DNA of 64,000 bases, from contig JBBCJR010000002.1 of the NCBI GenBank assembly GCA_037190805.1, forward strand, positions 62,001 through 126,000, written 5' to 3'. This stretch comes from JBBCJR01 sp037190805. GTDB taxonomy: Bacteria; Pseudomonadota; Alphaproteobacteria; Sphingomonadales; Sphingomonadaceae. The notes under the pieces are model-generated. The model was not told the DNA's origin, searched no databases, and saw only the letters and a list, made by a program, of their open reading frames with translations. Made by a program: the position numbers and the translations under genes. Positions 18,944 to 27,665 of this stretch are shown one piece after another (position 1 is the first letter of the stretch; every line of letters starts with the position of its first letter).

Positions 18944-20089
18944 TCAGAAATGCAGTCCCACCCCCGCATTGTAGCTGACGCGGCCGTGGTCTGCATCGAC
19001 CGCGATTGCCGCCTTCACGACTGGGGCGCTGGCCGAACGGAATGACTTGCTGAGGCCGGCGGCGAACGCCACCGCATCCCCGCGGCCACCGACAGCGGCG
19101 CCGATCATGCCGGCCCCCGGCCGCATCGGCTGCGGCAGCCCAGCCAGCGCGGCGGCACTGGCGATTCCCGAACGCAGTTCCTTCCTGAGGCCCGCGCCGG
19201 CCGCCGCCACCCGCTGGTCGGTGTAGCTGCGCGCCGCCGCGACCTGTTCGTCGGTATAGCTGCGGGCGGCGTTGAACCGGGTGTCGGCATAGCCCTGGGC
19301 GGACGCCAGCGTACGCGCGTCACCCATGTCCACCTGTCCCAGCGTGGCGGCATCGCTGGCGGCGATCCCGGGCGCCACCCCGGTCAGCCGGCGCGGGCCA
19401 TCGGTGCCGGCGAAATCGACGCTCTCGCCGCCTGTCGCGTGGCCAACGGTGATCGCGCCGTCTGGCTGGTCCTGGCGAACCAGAAGCCCGTTCTCGACAT
19501 CGTCGATCCGGCGCGAAACAGTGTCGATCCTGGTTCCGTTGCCCGTGATCCGCTGGTCGAGGACAGCGAGATCGGTGTCGACGTCCACCGCCAGCTGCGT
19601 GATCGCCTGTTCATTGGCGCTGATCCGGACATCCAGCGCGGCGGTGGCACTCGCGTTCGCGGCGACATTGGCCTGAAGGTCGGTGATGGCTGTGTTGCTG
19701 TCGGAGATCGCGTCCTCGTTGAGCGTGGTGCGCATGCCGAGTTGAGCCGTGGCATCGGCATTGGCGTCGACCTGGGCGGCGAGCGCGGCTGCCGCGCTCG
19801 CCGATACCGCCGCGTCCGCCTGCAGATCGGCGACGGCGGCGGCGTTGAGCGCGATCGCCCCTTCGCTGAGGTCGATGCGCGCGCCGAGCTGGGCGGCCGC
19901 GGATGCAGCGGCAGCGGCGTTCGCAGATACGTCCGTCGCGATCCCGGCGATTGCATTGGCATTGGCGGTGACGCCGCCCTGCAGGGTTCCGAGCAGGGCA
20001 TTGAGGTCGTTGAGATCGAGCGATAGCAGCTGCGCGCTGGCCGGTGTCGCGACGAGGGCCAGAGGCACGAGGGCAAGAACGGTTTTCAT
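18944..20089 (-). CDS. Compact YadA-anchored trimeric autotransporter-like protein
   Basis: A 381-residue surface protein: signal peptide MKTVLALVPLALVATPASA, then about 180 residues of Ala/Asn/Asp-rich stalk with repeated patterns (ADLQADAAVSASAAAA, TDLQANVAANASATAA, ISANEQAITQLAVDVDTDL). A segment with VGHATGGESVDFAG...RLTGVAPGIAASDAATLGQV resembles YadA-stalk neck motifs. A C-terminal anchor (GLRKELRSGIASAAALAGLPQ to VSYNAGVGLHF, terminal Phe) follows. Expected to trimerise in the outer membrane. No YadA-type head repeats are seen. Binding target unknown. Confidence 0.85.
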   Translation of the reverse strand: MKTVLALVPLALVATPASAQLLSLDLNDLNALLGTLQGGVTANANAIAGIATDVSANAAAAASAAAQLGARIDLSEGAIALNAAAVADLQADAAVSASAAAALAAQVDANADATAQLGMRTTLNEDAISDSNTAITDLQANVAANASATAALDVRISANEQAITQLAVDVDTDLAVLDQRITGNGTRIDTVSRRIDDVENGLLVRQDQPDGAITVGHATGGESVDFAGTDGPRRLTGVAPGIAASDAATLGQVDMGDARTLASAQGYADTRFNAARSYTDEQVAAARSYTDQRVAAAGAGLRKELRSGIASAAALAGLPQPMRPGAGMIGAAVGGRGDAVAFAAGLSKSFRSASAPVVKAAIAVDADHGRVSYNAGVGLHF

Positions 20090-20227
20090 GGCATTCCACT
20101 CCGCTAGTCCGGCGGACCTACCGGGCGAGCGCTTTCGGGGTGCTTGGCATTGCCTCCATTGCGGATCAGTCGTCAGGAAAAGGGAACCGGAGGCGGGGCA
20201 AAACCCTTATCGACGGTGGAGGGATCG

Positions 20228-20701
20228 ATGCTGTTTCAACGCAGGCCAAGACGCTTGAACCGCATTCTCGTCGTCGAGGACGAGGCCCTGGTCGCGTTCG
20301 ACAATGAAACCATGCTCCAGGCGGCAGGCTATGAGGTGGTTGGCGCCGTCGACAACGTCGCCGACGCGCTGGCGCTGATCGAGCGGGGCGGCATCGATCT
20401 GGTGCTGACCGACGTTCGCATCAATGGCGACGGCAGCGGGCTGGATGTGGCCCGGGCGGCTTCGGCGACGGGTATCGCGGTGCTGTTTGCCGCCGGCGCC
20501 TGTCCGGTGGGCGGCGAGGCCTTCGCGCTTGGTTGCCTGGCCAAACCATTCACGGCCGGCAGCTTGCGCGCGGCCGTGGAAACCGTCGAGCGGCTGGTCG
20601 AAGGCCGCACGCCGCGCCGCCTGCCGACGGGGCTTAGTCTTTACCCCGGGACGCTGGAGGGCTTGCGAAACAGGGCTGGCCTCGATCGCGAAGTCGGTTA
20701 A
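20228..20701 (+). CDS. Single-domain response regulator with altered switch motif
   Basis: A 157-residue stand-alone receiver. Acidic pocket VVEDE (E17, D18), phospho-acceptor D62 in LTDVR and conserved K106 in CLAKPF are present. The switch position normally Thr/Ser is Ala (VLFAAGACP, residues 85-92). No output domain follows; the C-terminal 30 residues are basic and look unstructured. The ATG at 20228 has GGAGGG four nt upstream; the longer frame starts inside the intergenic region. No histidine kinase lies nearby, so its partner is unknown. Confidence 0.82.
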   Translation: MLFQRRPRRLNRILVVEDEALVAFDNETMLQAAGYEVVGAVDNVADALALIERGGIDLVLTDVRINGDGSGLDVARAASATGIAVLFAAGACPVGGEAFALGCLAKPFTAGSLRAAVETVERLVEGRTPRRLPTGLSLYPGTLEGLRNRAGLDREVG

Positions 20702-20712
20702 GTCTCGGACCC

Positions 20713-22056
20713 ATGACCGAACCCGCCCCGGCGTCCGGCTGGCACGCCCGTCTGCCGGCCAGCATCCGCCCCTATGCCGAAAAGCCCGTTCTGGCGGCTC
20801 TGTTCCTCGGCATCTCCTCGGGGTTTCCCTATGCGATGATCGGGGCGACGCTGACCACGCGCCTGGCGCAGGACGGTATCGACAAGAAAAGCGTCACTGC
20901 CTTCACGCTCGCTTTCCTGGCCTACAATCTCAAGTTCCTGTGGGCGTGGGTGGTGGACGGCGTGCGCCTGCCGATTCTCGGCCGGTTGGGGCAACGGGTG
21001 TCGTGGCTGCTGCTGGCCGGCGCTCTGGTGATCGCCGCTGTCGTCAATCTCGCGCTGGTCGATCCTGGCGCAAGCCTGCTGGCGACGGCATGGGCGGCGG
21101 TTTTGGTCGGCGCGGCGGGGGCCACATACGATATCGTCATCGACGCCTATCGCATCGAATTGCTGGAACCACGCCAGCTCGGCCCCGGCTCGGGCATGTC
21201 ACAATATGGCTGGCGGATCGGCGCGGCGGGGGCAGGGGCACTGGCGTTGCTGCTGGCCGCGCGCTGGGGATGGTCGGTGGCTTATGTCGCCTGCGCCGCT
21301 TTCGCCCTGCCGGCGATGTTGACCGGTCTGTGGGCGGGGGAGCCGGAACGCCACCGCGAGGCTCGGGCCCGCTCGCGCGGGGGCGAGGTGATGGCCGCGA
21401 TAATCGGCCCGATCGCTGAATTCTTCCAGCGGCGCGGGGCATTCCTCGTCCTTCTCTTCATCCTCCTTCACAAGATCGGCGACACGCTCGCGAACCTGAC
21501 GCTACGCCTGCTGTTCGACGATCTCGGTTTCACCAATGACGAGATCGCCATCTACGATATCGGCGTCGGCTTCTGGGCGCTGCTCATCGGCATCTTCGTT
21601 GGCGGCATGCTCTATGCCCGCCTCGGCCTCAAACGATCCGTGCTGCTCAGCCTGGTGCTGATGGCGGTGTCGAACCTCAGCTTTGCGGGGCTCGCGATGG
21701 CGGGACACAGCAATATCGGCATGGCCACCGCGATCGGGTTCGAGAATTTCGCCAGCGGTATCGGCGGCGTCACCGTCGTCGCCTATTTCTCGGCCCTGAC
21801 CGACCTGCGCTTCACCGCCGCCCAATATGCGCTGATCTCGGCCGCCGCATCGATCGTCGGACGGGTCGCGACCGGCACCACGGCTGGCGGACTGATCGAA
21901 ACCTTCGGCTATGTCGATTTCTACCTGCTCACCACCGTCCTGGCGCTGCCCGGCATCATCCTGTTCTGGTGGATGGCCCGCGCAGGCTTGGTCGATCGTT
22001 CAATCGGCTCCGCCGGCACGGACGGCGAGGGCGATGCGCGGGCGGGAGGAGCCTAA
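20713..22056 (+). CDS. ampG: AmpG-like muropeptide permease (MFS)
   Basis: A 447-residue major facilitator protein with about 12-14 hydrophobic segments. AmpG-like marks are LAALFLGISSGFPYAMIGATLTT near the N-terminus, LKFLWAWVVDGVRLP, and ATYDIVIDAYRIELL. AmpG imports GlcNAc-anhydroMurNAc peptides for cell-wall recycling. It starts 11 nt after the receiver gene, so the two may share a transcript. Convergent with folC across 20 nt. The closely related Acr-type acetyl-CoA transporters are the main alternative. Confidence 0.85.
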   Translation: MTEPAPASGWHARLPASIRPYAEKPVLAALFLGISSGFPYAMIGATLTTRLAQDGIDKKSVTAFTLAFLAYNLKFLWAWVVDGVRLPILGRLGQRVSWLLLAGALVIAAVVNLALVDPGASLLATAWAAVLVGAAGATYDIVIDAYRIELLEPRQLGPGSGMSQYGWRIGAAGAGALALLLAARWGWSVAYVACAAFALPAMLTGLWAGEPERHREARARSRGGEVMAAIIGPIAEFFQRRGAFLVLLFILLHKIGDTLANLTLRLLFDDLGFTNDEIAIYDIGVGFWALLIGIFVGGMLYARLGLKRSVLLSLVLMAVSNLSFAGLAMAGHSNIGMATAIGFENFASGIGGVTVVAYFSALTDLRFTAAQYALISAAASIVGRVATGTTAGGLIETFGYVDFYLLTTVLALPGIILFWWMARAGLVDRSIGSAGTDGEGDARAGGA

Positions 22057-22076
22057 AAGGCGAGGCATTAGCGGCC

Positions 22077-23402
22077 TCAATCCACCGGCGTGCCGTTTTC
22101 CTCCAGCACCCGGCCGGCGAGGTAGAGGGAGCCGGCGATCAGCACCAGCGGCGGCTTGGCCGGGTCGGCGGCGCGGGCGATGCGGGTCAGGGCGTCACCC
22201 ACGTCCTTGCTGGCGATGCCGGACAGGCCGTTGGCCTTGGCGAGGCTGGCCAGCGCGGCGGGGCTGTGATGGTCGTGCCCGGGGACGGGGACCGTGTAGA
22301 TCGCCGTCAGCCGCCCGGCGAAGGGCTTCAGGAATCCGGCGGCATCCTTGTTAGCCAGCATGCCGAGGACCACGACCAGCGGCCGGTCGGCGGTCAGCGG
22401 GCGCAGCGCATCGGCCAGCGCGCGACCTGCGGCCGGATTATGTCCGCCGTCCAGCCACAGTTCGGCACCTGCGGGCAGCAGATCGTGAAGGGCGCCTGCA
22501 TCCAGACGTTGCAGCCGCGCAGGCCATTCGGCCCAGCCGAGGCCGGCTTTCAGTGCCGCCTCCGTCATCGCCAGACGATCCTGATGACGAAGCATGGCGA
22601 CGGCGAGCGCGGCATTGTCCGCCTGATGGGCGCCGGCCAACCGGGGCAGGGGAAGGGTCAGCTTGCCCTTTTCGTCCCGGTAATGGAGGCGGCGCTCATA
22701 GACGGTCGCGTCCCACGCCCCGCCGCGCGGCAGCCAGTGGGCGCCGGCAGCGCTCGCCACCGCGCCGATCGGGTTGCCGAGGGCGGCAGGATAATGCTGG
22801 GTGATCAGTGGCACGTGCGGCTTGGCGATGCCTGCCTTTTCCGCCGCGATGACCTCGATCTTGTCGCCGAGGAACGCCTGATGGTCGAGCCCGAGCTGGG
22901 CGATCCCGGTGACAAGCGGCGCGGACAGGACATTGGTGGCGTCCAGCCGCCCGCCAAGCCCGACCTCGATCACCGCAGCGTCACCCGGAACACGCGCGAA
23001 GGCGAGGAACGCGGCCGCCGTCGTCGCCTCGAAAAAGCTGATCTCGTCCGTTCCGTTGGCGTCCAGCACCTCGTTCAGCAGGTCGCTCAGCAGCCTGTCG
23101 GTGATCAGCTGACCGGCCAGGCGGATACGCTCGTTGAAGCGTACAAGGTGCGGGCTTGAATAGACGTGGACCCGGTGTCCGGCCGCTTCCAGGCAGGCGC
23201 GCAGATAGGCGCAGGTCGATCCCTTGCCGTTGGTGCCGGCGACATGGAACACCGGCGGCAGGTCGCGTTCGGGATTGCCGATCTTGGCGAGCAGCGCCTT
23301 GACCCGTTCCAGTCCCAGGACAGAGGCGCCGGGCGACAGGGCTGCCAGCCGGTCGAGTGCTGCCTGAAGCGCCGGATCGTCGGACCGGGCGCCGTCGATC
23401 AT
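22077..23402 (-). CDS. folC: Bifunctional dihydrofolate synthase / folylpolyglutamate synthase
   Basis: A Mur-ligase-like enzyme of 441 residues that adds glutamate to dihydropteroate and then to folates. The ATP P-loop is VAGTNGKGSTCAYL, followed by SSPHLVRFNERIRL, FFEATTAAAFLAF, EVGLGGRLDATN and the C-terminal domain motif WLDGGHNPAAGRALADAL. The ATG overlaps the accD stop by 4 nt. Last gene of the lapA-pyrF-trp-accD-folC run; the accD-folC adjacency is widely seen in proteobacteria. Confidence 0.95.
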   Translation of the reverse strand: MIDGARSDDPALQAALDRLAALSPGASVLGLERVKALLAKIGNPERDLPPVFHVAGTNGKGSTCAYLRACLEAAGHRVHVYSSPHLVRFNERIRLAGQLITDRLLSDLLNEVLDANGTDEISFFEATTAAAFLAFARVPGDAAVIEVGLGGRLDATNVLSAPLVTGIAQLGLDHQAFLGDKIEVIAAEKAGIAKPHVPLITQHYPAALGNPIGAVASAAGAHWLPRGGAWDATVYERRLHYRDEKGKLTLPLPRLAGAHQADNAALAVAMLRHQDRLAMTEAALKAGLGWAEWPARLQRLDAGALHDLLPAGAELWLDGGHNPAAGRALADALRPLTADRPLVVVLGMLANKDAAGFLKPFAGRLTAIYTVPVPGHDHHSPAALASLAKANGLSGIASKDVGDALTRIARAADPAKPPLVLIAGSLYLAGRVLEENGTPVD

Positions 23403-24253
23403 GCAGCCTCGCGTTCGGGGCAGAGGAAGACCAACAGCTCAGCCAGCGTCGCGCGCAGCTTGTGCCGGTGGACCACCATGTCGAGCATGCCGTGCTGGAG
23501 CAGATATTCGGCGCGCTGGAAGCCTTCGGGCAGCTTCTCGCGGATGGTCGATTCGATCACCCGCTGGCCGGCGAACCCGATCAGCGCGCCCGGCTCGGCG
23601 ATCTGGATGTCCCCCAGCATCGCGTAGCTGGCGGTGACGCCGCCGGTCGTGGGATCGGTCATGACGACAATATAGGGCAGGCGCGCTTCGCGCAGTTCCT
23701 CGATCGCCACGGTGGTGCGCGGCATCTGCATCAGGGACAAGATGCCTTCCTGCATCCGCGCGCCGCCAGCGGCGGTGAACATGACATAGGGGCATTCGCG
23801 GTCGAGCGCGGCCCGCGCGCCATCAACGAATGCGGCACCGACGGCGAGACCCATCGACCCGCCCATGAAACCGAAATTCTGGACGCCGACCACCGCCTCG
23901 CGGCCCTCGATCCGGCCGACGGCGTTGATCAGCGCGTCTTGGTCGCCCGTCGACGTCCGCGCCGCCTTCAGCCGGTCCGTATAACGCTTGGCGTCGCGGA
24001 ACTTCAGTGGATCTTCAGGCACCGTCGGGCTGGGCAGGCGGACATGAATGCCACCGTCGAACAACTGGTCGAACCGCCGTGCCGGCCCGATGCGGTCGTG
24101 GAACTGGCATTTCGGGCAGACCGACAGATTTTCCTCAAGCTCCTTGGTGAAGATCATTTGCCCGCAGCCTCGGCATTTGTGCCAGAGATTGTCGGGCGTC
24201 TCCCGCTTTGGAAGGAAGGGGAGGGATTCGCGCACGCGGGTCAGCCAGCTCAT
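23399..24253 (-). CDS. accD: Acetyl-CoA carboxylase carboxyltransferase subunit beta
   Basis: A 284-residue AccD, which with AccA transfers the carboxyl group from biotin to acetyl-CoA in fatty-acid synthesis. The N-terminal zinc ribbon has C27-C30 and C46-C49 (CRGCG, CPKCQ). The crotonase-like core shows FMGGSMGLAVGAAF, MFTAAGGARMQEGILSLMQM and MTDPTTGGVTASYAMLGD. It overlaps trpA upstream and folC downstream by 4 nt each. Confidence 0.96.
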   Translation of the reverse strand: MSWLTRVRESLPFLPKRETPDNLWHKCRGCGQMIFTKELEENLSVCPKCQFHDRIGPARRFDQLFDGGIHVRLPSPTVPEDPLKFRDAKRYTDRLKAARTSTGDQDALINAVGRIEGREAVVGVQNFGFMGGSMGLAVGAAFVDGARAALDRECPYVMFTAAGGARMQEGILSLMQMPRTTVAIEELREARLPYIVVMTDPTTGGVTASYAMLGDIQIAEPGALIGFAGQRVIESTIREKLPEGFQRAEYLLQHGMLDMVVHRHKLRATLAELLVFLCPEREAA

Positions 24254-25080
24254 GCGGCGTTGCTCCTTCGGGCAGAGGCGAGGGCGTCGGCAAGGCTGCG
24301 GACCAGCGCCGTCACCTGTTCGGGCAGATCATTGGCCTTGGCGGCGGCGGCGCGGCCGATGAGGTCGACGATCGCCGATCCGACGATGACACCATCGGCG
24401 ATGCGGCCGACGGCCGCCGCCTGCTCTGGCGTGCGGATGCCGAAGCCGACCGCGACCGGCAGGTCGGTGGCCGCCTTCAGCCGCGCGACCATGGTTTCGA
24501 TCGACGCCTGACTGGCTTGCTGCTGGCCGGTGATGCCGGCGACCGAGACATAATAGAGGAAACCGCCCGCGCCATCGAGGACGGCGGGCAGCCGCTTGGA
24601 ATCGGTGGTGGGCGTGGCGAGGCGGATGAAGTCGATGCCCGCCGCGCGCAGGGCCGGACCAAGCTCCGCATCTTCCTCTGGCGGTACGTCGACGCAGATC
24701 ACGCCATCGACCCCGGCCGCGGCGGCATCGGCCGCGAAGCGGTCGACGCCATAGGCGAGGATCGGGTTGAAATAGCCCATCAGCACCAGCGGCACGGCCG
24801 GATGGCGCTGGCGAAAGGCGGCGGCGATGGCGAGGAGGTCGCGCGTGCGGACATGGCCGCCCAGCGCCCTCAGGTTCGCCGCCTGGATGGCGGGTCCGTC
24901 GGCCATCGGGTCGGTGAACGGCATGCCCATCTCGATCACGTCGACGCCGCCGGCGACCAGCGCGTCGAGCACGTCGGCGGTGCCGGCGACACTGGGGTCG
25001 CCGCCGGTGACGAAGGTGACAAGCGCGGCCCGCTCCTCGGCGGCGGCGCGGGCGAAGGCGGCATCGAGGCGCTGGGTCAC
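24250..25080 (-). CDS. trpA: Tryptophan synthase alpha subunit
   Basis: A 276-residue TIM barrel that cleaves indole-3-glycerol phosphate. Catalytic Glu and Asp sit in VIEMGMPFTDPMADGPAIQ and in GVICVDVPPEE; phosphate-binding glycines appear in AVGFGIRTPEQ and VIVGSAIVD. Overlaps trpB by 4 nt (ATGA) and feeds directly into accD with another 4-nt overlap. Forms the alpha-beta complex with the neighbouring trpB product. Confidence 0.96.
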   Translation of the reverse strand: MTQRLDAAFARAAAEERAALVTFVTGGDPSVAGTADVLDALVAGGVDVIEMGMPFTDPMADGPAIQAANLRALGGHVRTRDLLAIAAAFRQRHPAVPLVLMGYFNPILAYGVDRFAADAAAAGVDGVICVDVPPEEDAELGPALRAAGIDFIRLATPTTDSKRLPAVLDGAGGFLYYVSVAGITGQQQASQASIETMVARLKAATDLPVAVGFGIRTPEQAAAVGRIADGVIVGSAIVDLIGRAAAAKANDLPEQVTALVRSLADALASARRSNAA

Positions 25081-26282
25081 AACTCTACGCCCAGCGAGTC
25101 GGCGACGGTGAAGATGTCCTTGTCTCCCCGGCCCGAGACGTTGACGACGATCAGCTTGTCCGGCGGCATGGTCGGCGCCAGCTTTTCGGCGACGGCAAGG
25201 GCATGGCTGGATTCCAGCGCCGGGATGATCCCTTCCAGTTTGCAGCAGGTCTGGAAGGCGGCCAGCGCCTCCGCGTCGGTGCAGCCGTGATATTCGGCCC
25301 GCCCGGCTTCGTGCAGAAAGGCATGTTCCGGGCCGATACCGGGATAGTCGAGACCCGCCGAGATCGAGTGCGCCTCGGTGATCTGCCCGTCCTCGTCTTG
25401 GAGAAGATAGGTCTTGTTGCCGTGGAGCACGCCGGGCCGTCCGCCCGCGAGGCTGGCGGCATGCAGCTTGTCGAGGCCGTGGCCGGCCGCCTCGACCCCG
25501 ATCATCCGCACGCTCGGGTCGTCGAGAAAGGGATGGAACAGGCCGATGGCGTTCGATCCGCCGCCCACCGCCGCGATCAGGAGGTCGGGCAGCCGCCCCT
25601 CCGCCGCCAGCATCTGGGCGCGGGTTTCGGTACCGATCACCGACTGGAAGTCGCGCACCAGCTCGGGATATGGATGCGGACCGGCGGCGGTGCCGATGAT
25701 GTAGAACGTGTCATGGACGGTCGCCACCCAGTCGCGCAGCGCTTCGTTCATCGCGTCTTTCAGGGTCTGCGACCCCGATGTCACCGGCCGCACCTCGGCG
25801 CCCAGCAAGCGCATGCGAAACACGTTCGGCTTCTGCCGCTCGATATCGCGTGCGCCCATGAAGATGGTGCACGGCAGGCCGAAGCGGGCGGCAACGGTCG
25901 CGGTGGCGACGCCATGCTGACCGGCGCCGGTTTCGGCGATCACCCGCGTCTTGCCCATGCGGCGGGCGAGCAGGATCTGGCCGATGCAGTTGTTGATCTT
26001 GTGCGCGCCGGTGTGGTTCAGTTCCTCGCGCTTGAAATAGATTTTCGCGCCGCCCAGCGCCGCCGTCATCCGCTCGGCGAAATAGAGCGGACTTGGGCGG
26101 CCGACATAATGGGTCAGGAGCCCGTTGAATTCCGTCTGGAAGGCCGGGTCGGCCTTTGCCGCGCGATATTCCGCCTCGAGGTCTAGGATCAGCGGCATCA
26201 GGGTTTCGGCGACATAGCGGCCGCCAAAGGCTCCGAAATGCCCAGCCGCATCGGGATAGGACTTGAAGCTGTCGATCGTCAC
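25077..26282 (-). CDS. trpB: Tryptophan synthase beta subunit
   Basis: A 401-residue PLP enzyme that condenses indole with serine. The PLP lysine is in REELNHTGAHKINNCIGQ; other family pieces are ETGAGQHGVATATVAARFGL, AVGGGSNAIGLFHPF (phosphate loop) and VNVSGRGDKDIF at the C-terminus. Length is typical of TrpB1. Overlaps trpF and trpA by 4 nt on either side. trpE, trpG, trpD and trpC are not in the window. Confidence 0.97.
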   Translation of the reverse strand: MTIDSFKSYPDAAGHFGAFGGRYVAETLMPLILDLEAEYRAAKADPAFQTEFNGLLTHYVGRPSPLYFAERMTAALGGAKIYFKREELNHTGAHKINNCIGQILLARRMGKTRVIAETGAGQHGVATATVAARFGLPCTIFMGARDIERQKPNVFRMRLLGAEVRPVTSGSQTLKDAMNEALRDWVATVHDTFYIIGTAAGPHPYPELVRDFQSVIGTETRAQMLAAEGRLPDLLIAAVGGGSNAIGLFHPFLDDPSVRMIGVEAAGHGLDKLHAASLAGGRPGVLHGNKTYLLQDEDGQITEAHSISAGLDYPGIGPEHAFLHEAGRAEYHGCTDAEALAAFQTCCKLEGIIPALESSHALAVAEKLAPTMPPDKLIVVNVSGRGDKDIFTVADSLGVEL

Positions 26283-26920
26283 GCCTGTTCCACCGCCTTC
26301 ATGAACGCCCGTATCCGATCCACCGACTTGATGCCGGGGGCGGTCTCGATGCCTGACGACACATCGACCAGCGACGCGCCCGAAATGGCCACCGCTTCGC
26401 CGACGTTCGCGGCATCCAGCCCACCCGACAGACCCCAGGCCAGCCCCGGATCATGGCCGACCAGCAGCCCCCAGTCGAAGCGCAGGCCAAGACCGCCGGG
26501 AAGGTCGGCACCCTTAGGCGGCTTGGCATCGAACAGCAACAGGTCGGCCACGCCGCGATAGGCGCGGCCGGCGCCCAGATCGGCGCGGGTGCGGACCGGG
26601 ATCGCCTTCCATACGGCAAGGCCGGTCAGCGCCTTCAGCGCCGCCGCGCGCTCCGGCGGCTCGTCTCCATGGAGCTGGAGCGCGGTGAGCCCGGCGGCGC
26701 GGACAGCGGCAAGCACCGTGTCGTTCTCAGGATCGACGAAGACGCCAACCCGGCCGATATGGCTCGGAACCCGCGCGGCAAGGCCCGCCGCGCGATCGAA
26801 GCCGACATGACGCGGGCTTCGTGGGAAAAAGACGAAGCCGACATGGCGCGCGCCAACGGCCACGGCGGCGTCGACCGCCGCACCGTCGTTGAGGCCGCAC
26901 AGCTTCGCATCGACACGCAT
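26279..26920 (-). CDS. trpF: Phosphoribosylanthranilate isomerase
   Basis: A 213-residue TIM barrel that performs the Amadori rearrangement in tryptophan synthesis. The general-base Cys is in KLCGLNDGAAVDAAV and the family stretches HVGFVFFPRSPRHV, LQLHGDEPPE and GLAWGLSGGLDAANVGEA are clear, with the last Asp acting as general acid in this family. The ATG at 26920 is preferred; a 12-codon in-frame extension upstream lacks similarity. pyrF lies 69 nt upstream, with a small hairpin between them. Confidence 0.94.
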   Translation of the reverse strand: MRVDAKLCGLNDGAAVDAAVAVGARHVGFVFFPRSPRHVGFDRAAGLAARVPSHIGRVGVFVDPENDTVLAAVRAAGLTALQLHGDEPPERAAALKALTGLAVWKAIPVRTRADLGAGRAYRGVADLLLFDAKPPKGADLPGGLGLRFDWGLLVGHDPGLAWGLSGGLDAANVGEAVAISGASLVDVSSGIETAPGIKSVDRIRAFMKAVEQA

Positions 26921-26966
26921 GACGCCGCAGCTAGGCGTCGCGGGCGCGCATCGCAAGTTTTCGATG

Positions 26967-26986
26967 TTCGGGCCGTGTCGCCCGAA
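26967..26986 (-). other. Small hairpin between pyrF and trpF
   Basis: On the minus strand TTCGGGC and GCCCGAA form a perfect 7-bp stem around a 6-nt loop, starting 4 nt after the pyrF stop. No T-run follows. It could attenuate or process the transcript between pyrF and trpF; function is unproven. Confidence 0.4.
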
Positions 26987-26989
26987 ACC

Positions 26990-27664
26990 TCACAGCGTGG
27001 CGGCGATCGCTCGCGCTGCGGCGTCTGGATCGGGAGCGCCGCTGATCGGGCGGCCGACGACGAGGATCGAGGCGCCGGCGTCGAGCGCGGCGCGGGGCGT
27101 CATCACCCGCTTCTGGTCGGCAACGGCGCTGCCCGATGGGCGGACGCCCGGGACGACGAAGAAGCCCTCCGGCCATAGCGCCTTGGCCGCCGCCACCTCG
27201 GCGCCGGAGCAGACGATGCCGTCGATGCCGGCGTCGCGGGCGAGTTCGGTCAGGCGCGCCACCTGGTCATGGGGCGCATCGTCCACGCCGATAGACTTCA
27301 GATCTCGGTCATCGAGGCTGGTGAGGACCGTTACCGCCACAACCTTGGTCCCGGTCGGCGCGGCGGCCTTCGCCTCTTCCATCATTGCTCGGCCACCGGC
27401 GGCGTGGATGGTGAGGACGGCCGGCTCCAGCGGGTGCAGGGCCTGGATCGCCTTGGCGACCGTGTTGGGGATGTCGTGCAGCTTGAGGTCGAGAAACAAT
27501 GGCAGACCGAGCTTCGCCATCTCGCGCACACCAGAGCGGCCGTTGGCTGTGAAAAACTCCAACCCCAGTTTCAGGCCACCGACATGGACGCGAACCTTTT
27601 CCGCCAGATCCTGAGCGCGGGTCAGGTCGGGCGTGTCGAGGGCAAGGAAGACGGGGCTCGACAT
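26990..27664 (-). CDS. pyrF: Orotidine 5'-phosphate decarboxylase
   Basis: A 224-residue TIM barrel that makes UMP. The charged catalytic network K-x-H-D is seen in LFLDLKLHDIPNTVAKA, and the phosphate-binding parts in GIVCSGAEV, VVPGVRPSG and ILVVGRPISGA. Length is typical. One nucleotide separates it from the lapA-like gene upstream. It heads into the trpF-trpB-trpA-accD-folC run. Confidence 0.95.
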   Translation of the reverse strand: MSSPVFLALDTPDLTRAQDLAEKVRVHVGGLKLGLEFFTANGRSGVREMAKLGLPLFLDLKLHDIPNTVAKAIQALHPLEPAVLTIHAAGGRAMMEEAKAAAPTGTKVVAVTVLTSLDDRDLKSIGVDDAPHDQVARLTELARDAGIDGIVCSGAEVAAAKALWPEGFFVVPGVRPSGSAVADQKRVMTPRAALDAGASILVVGRPISGAPDPDAAARAIAATL

Positions 27665-27665
27665 G

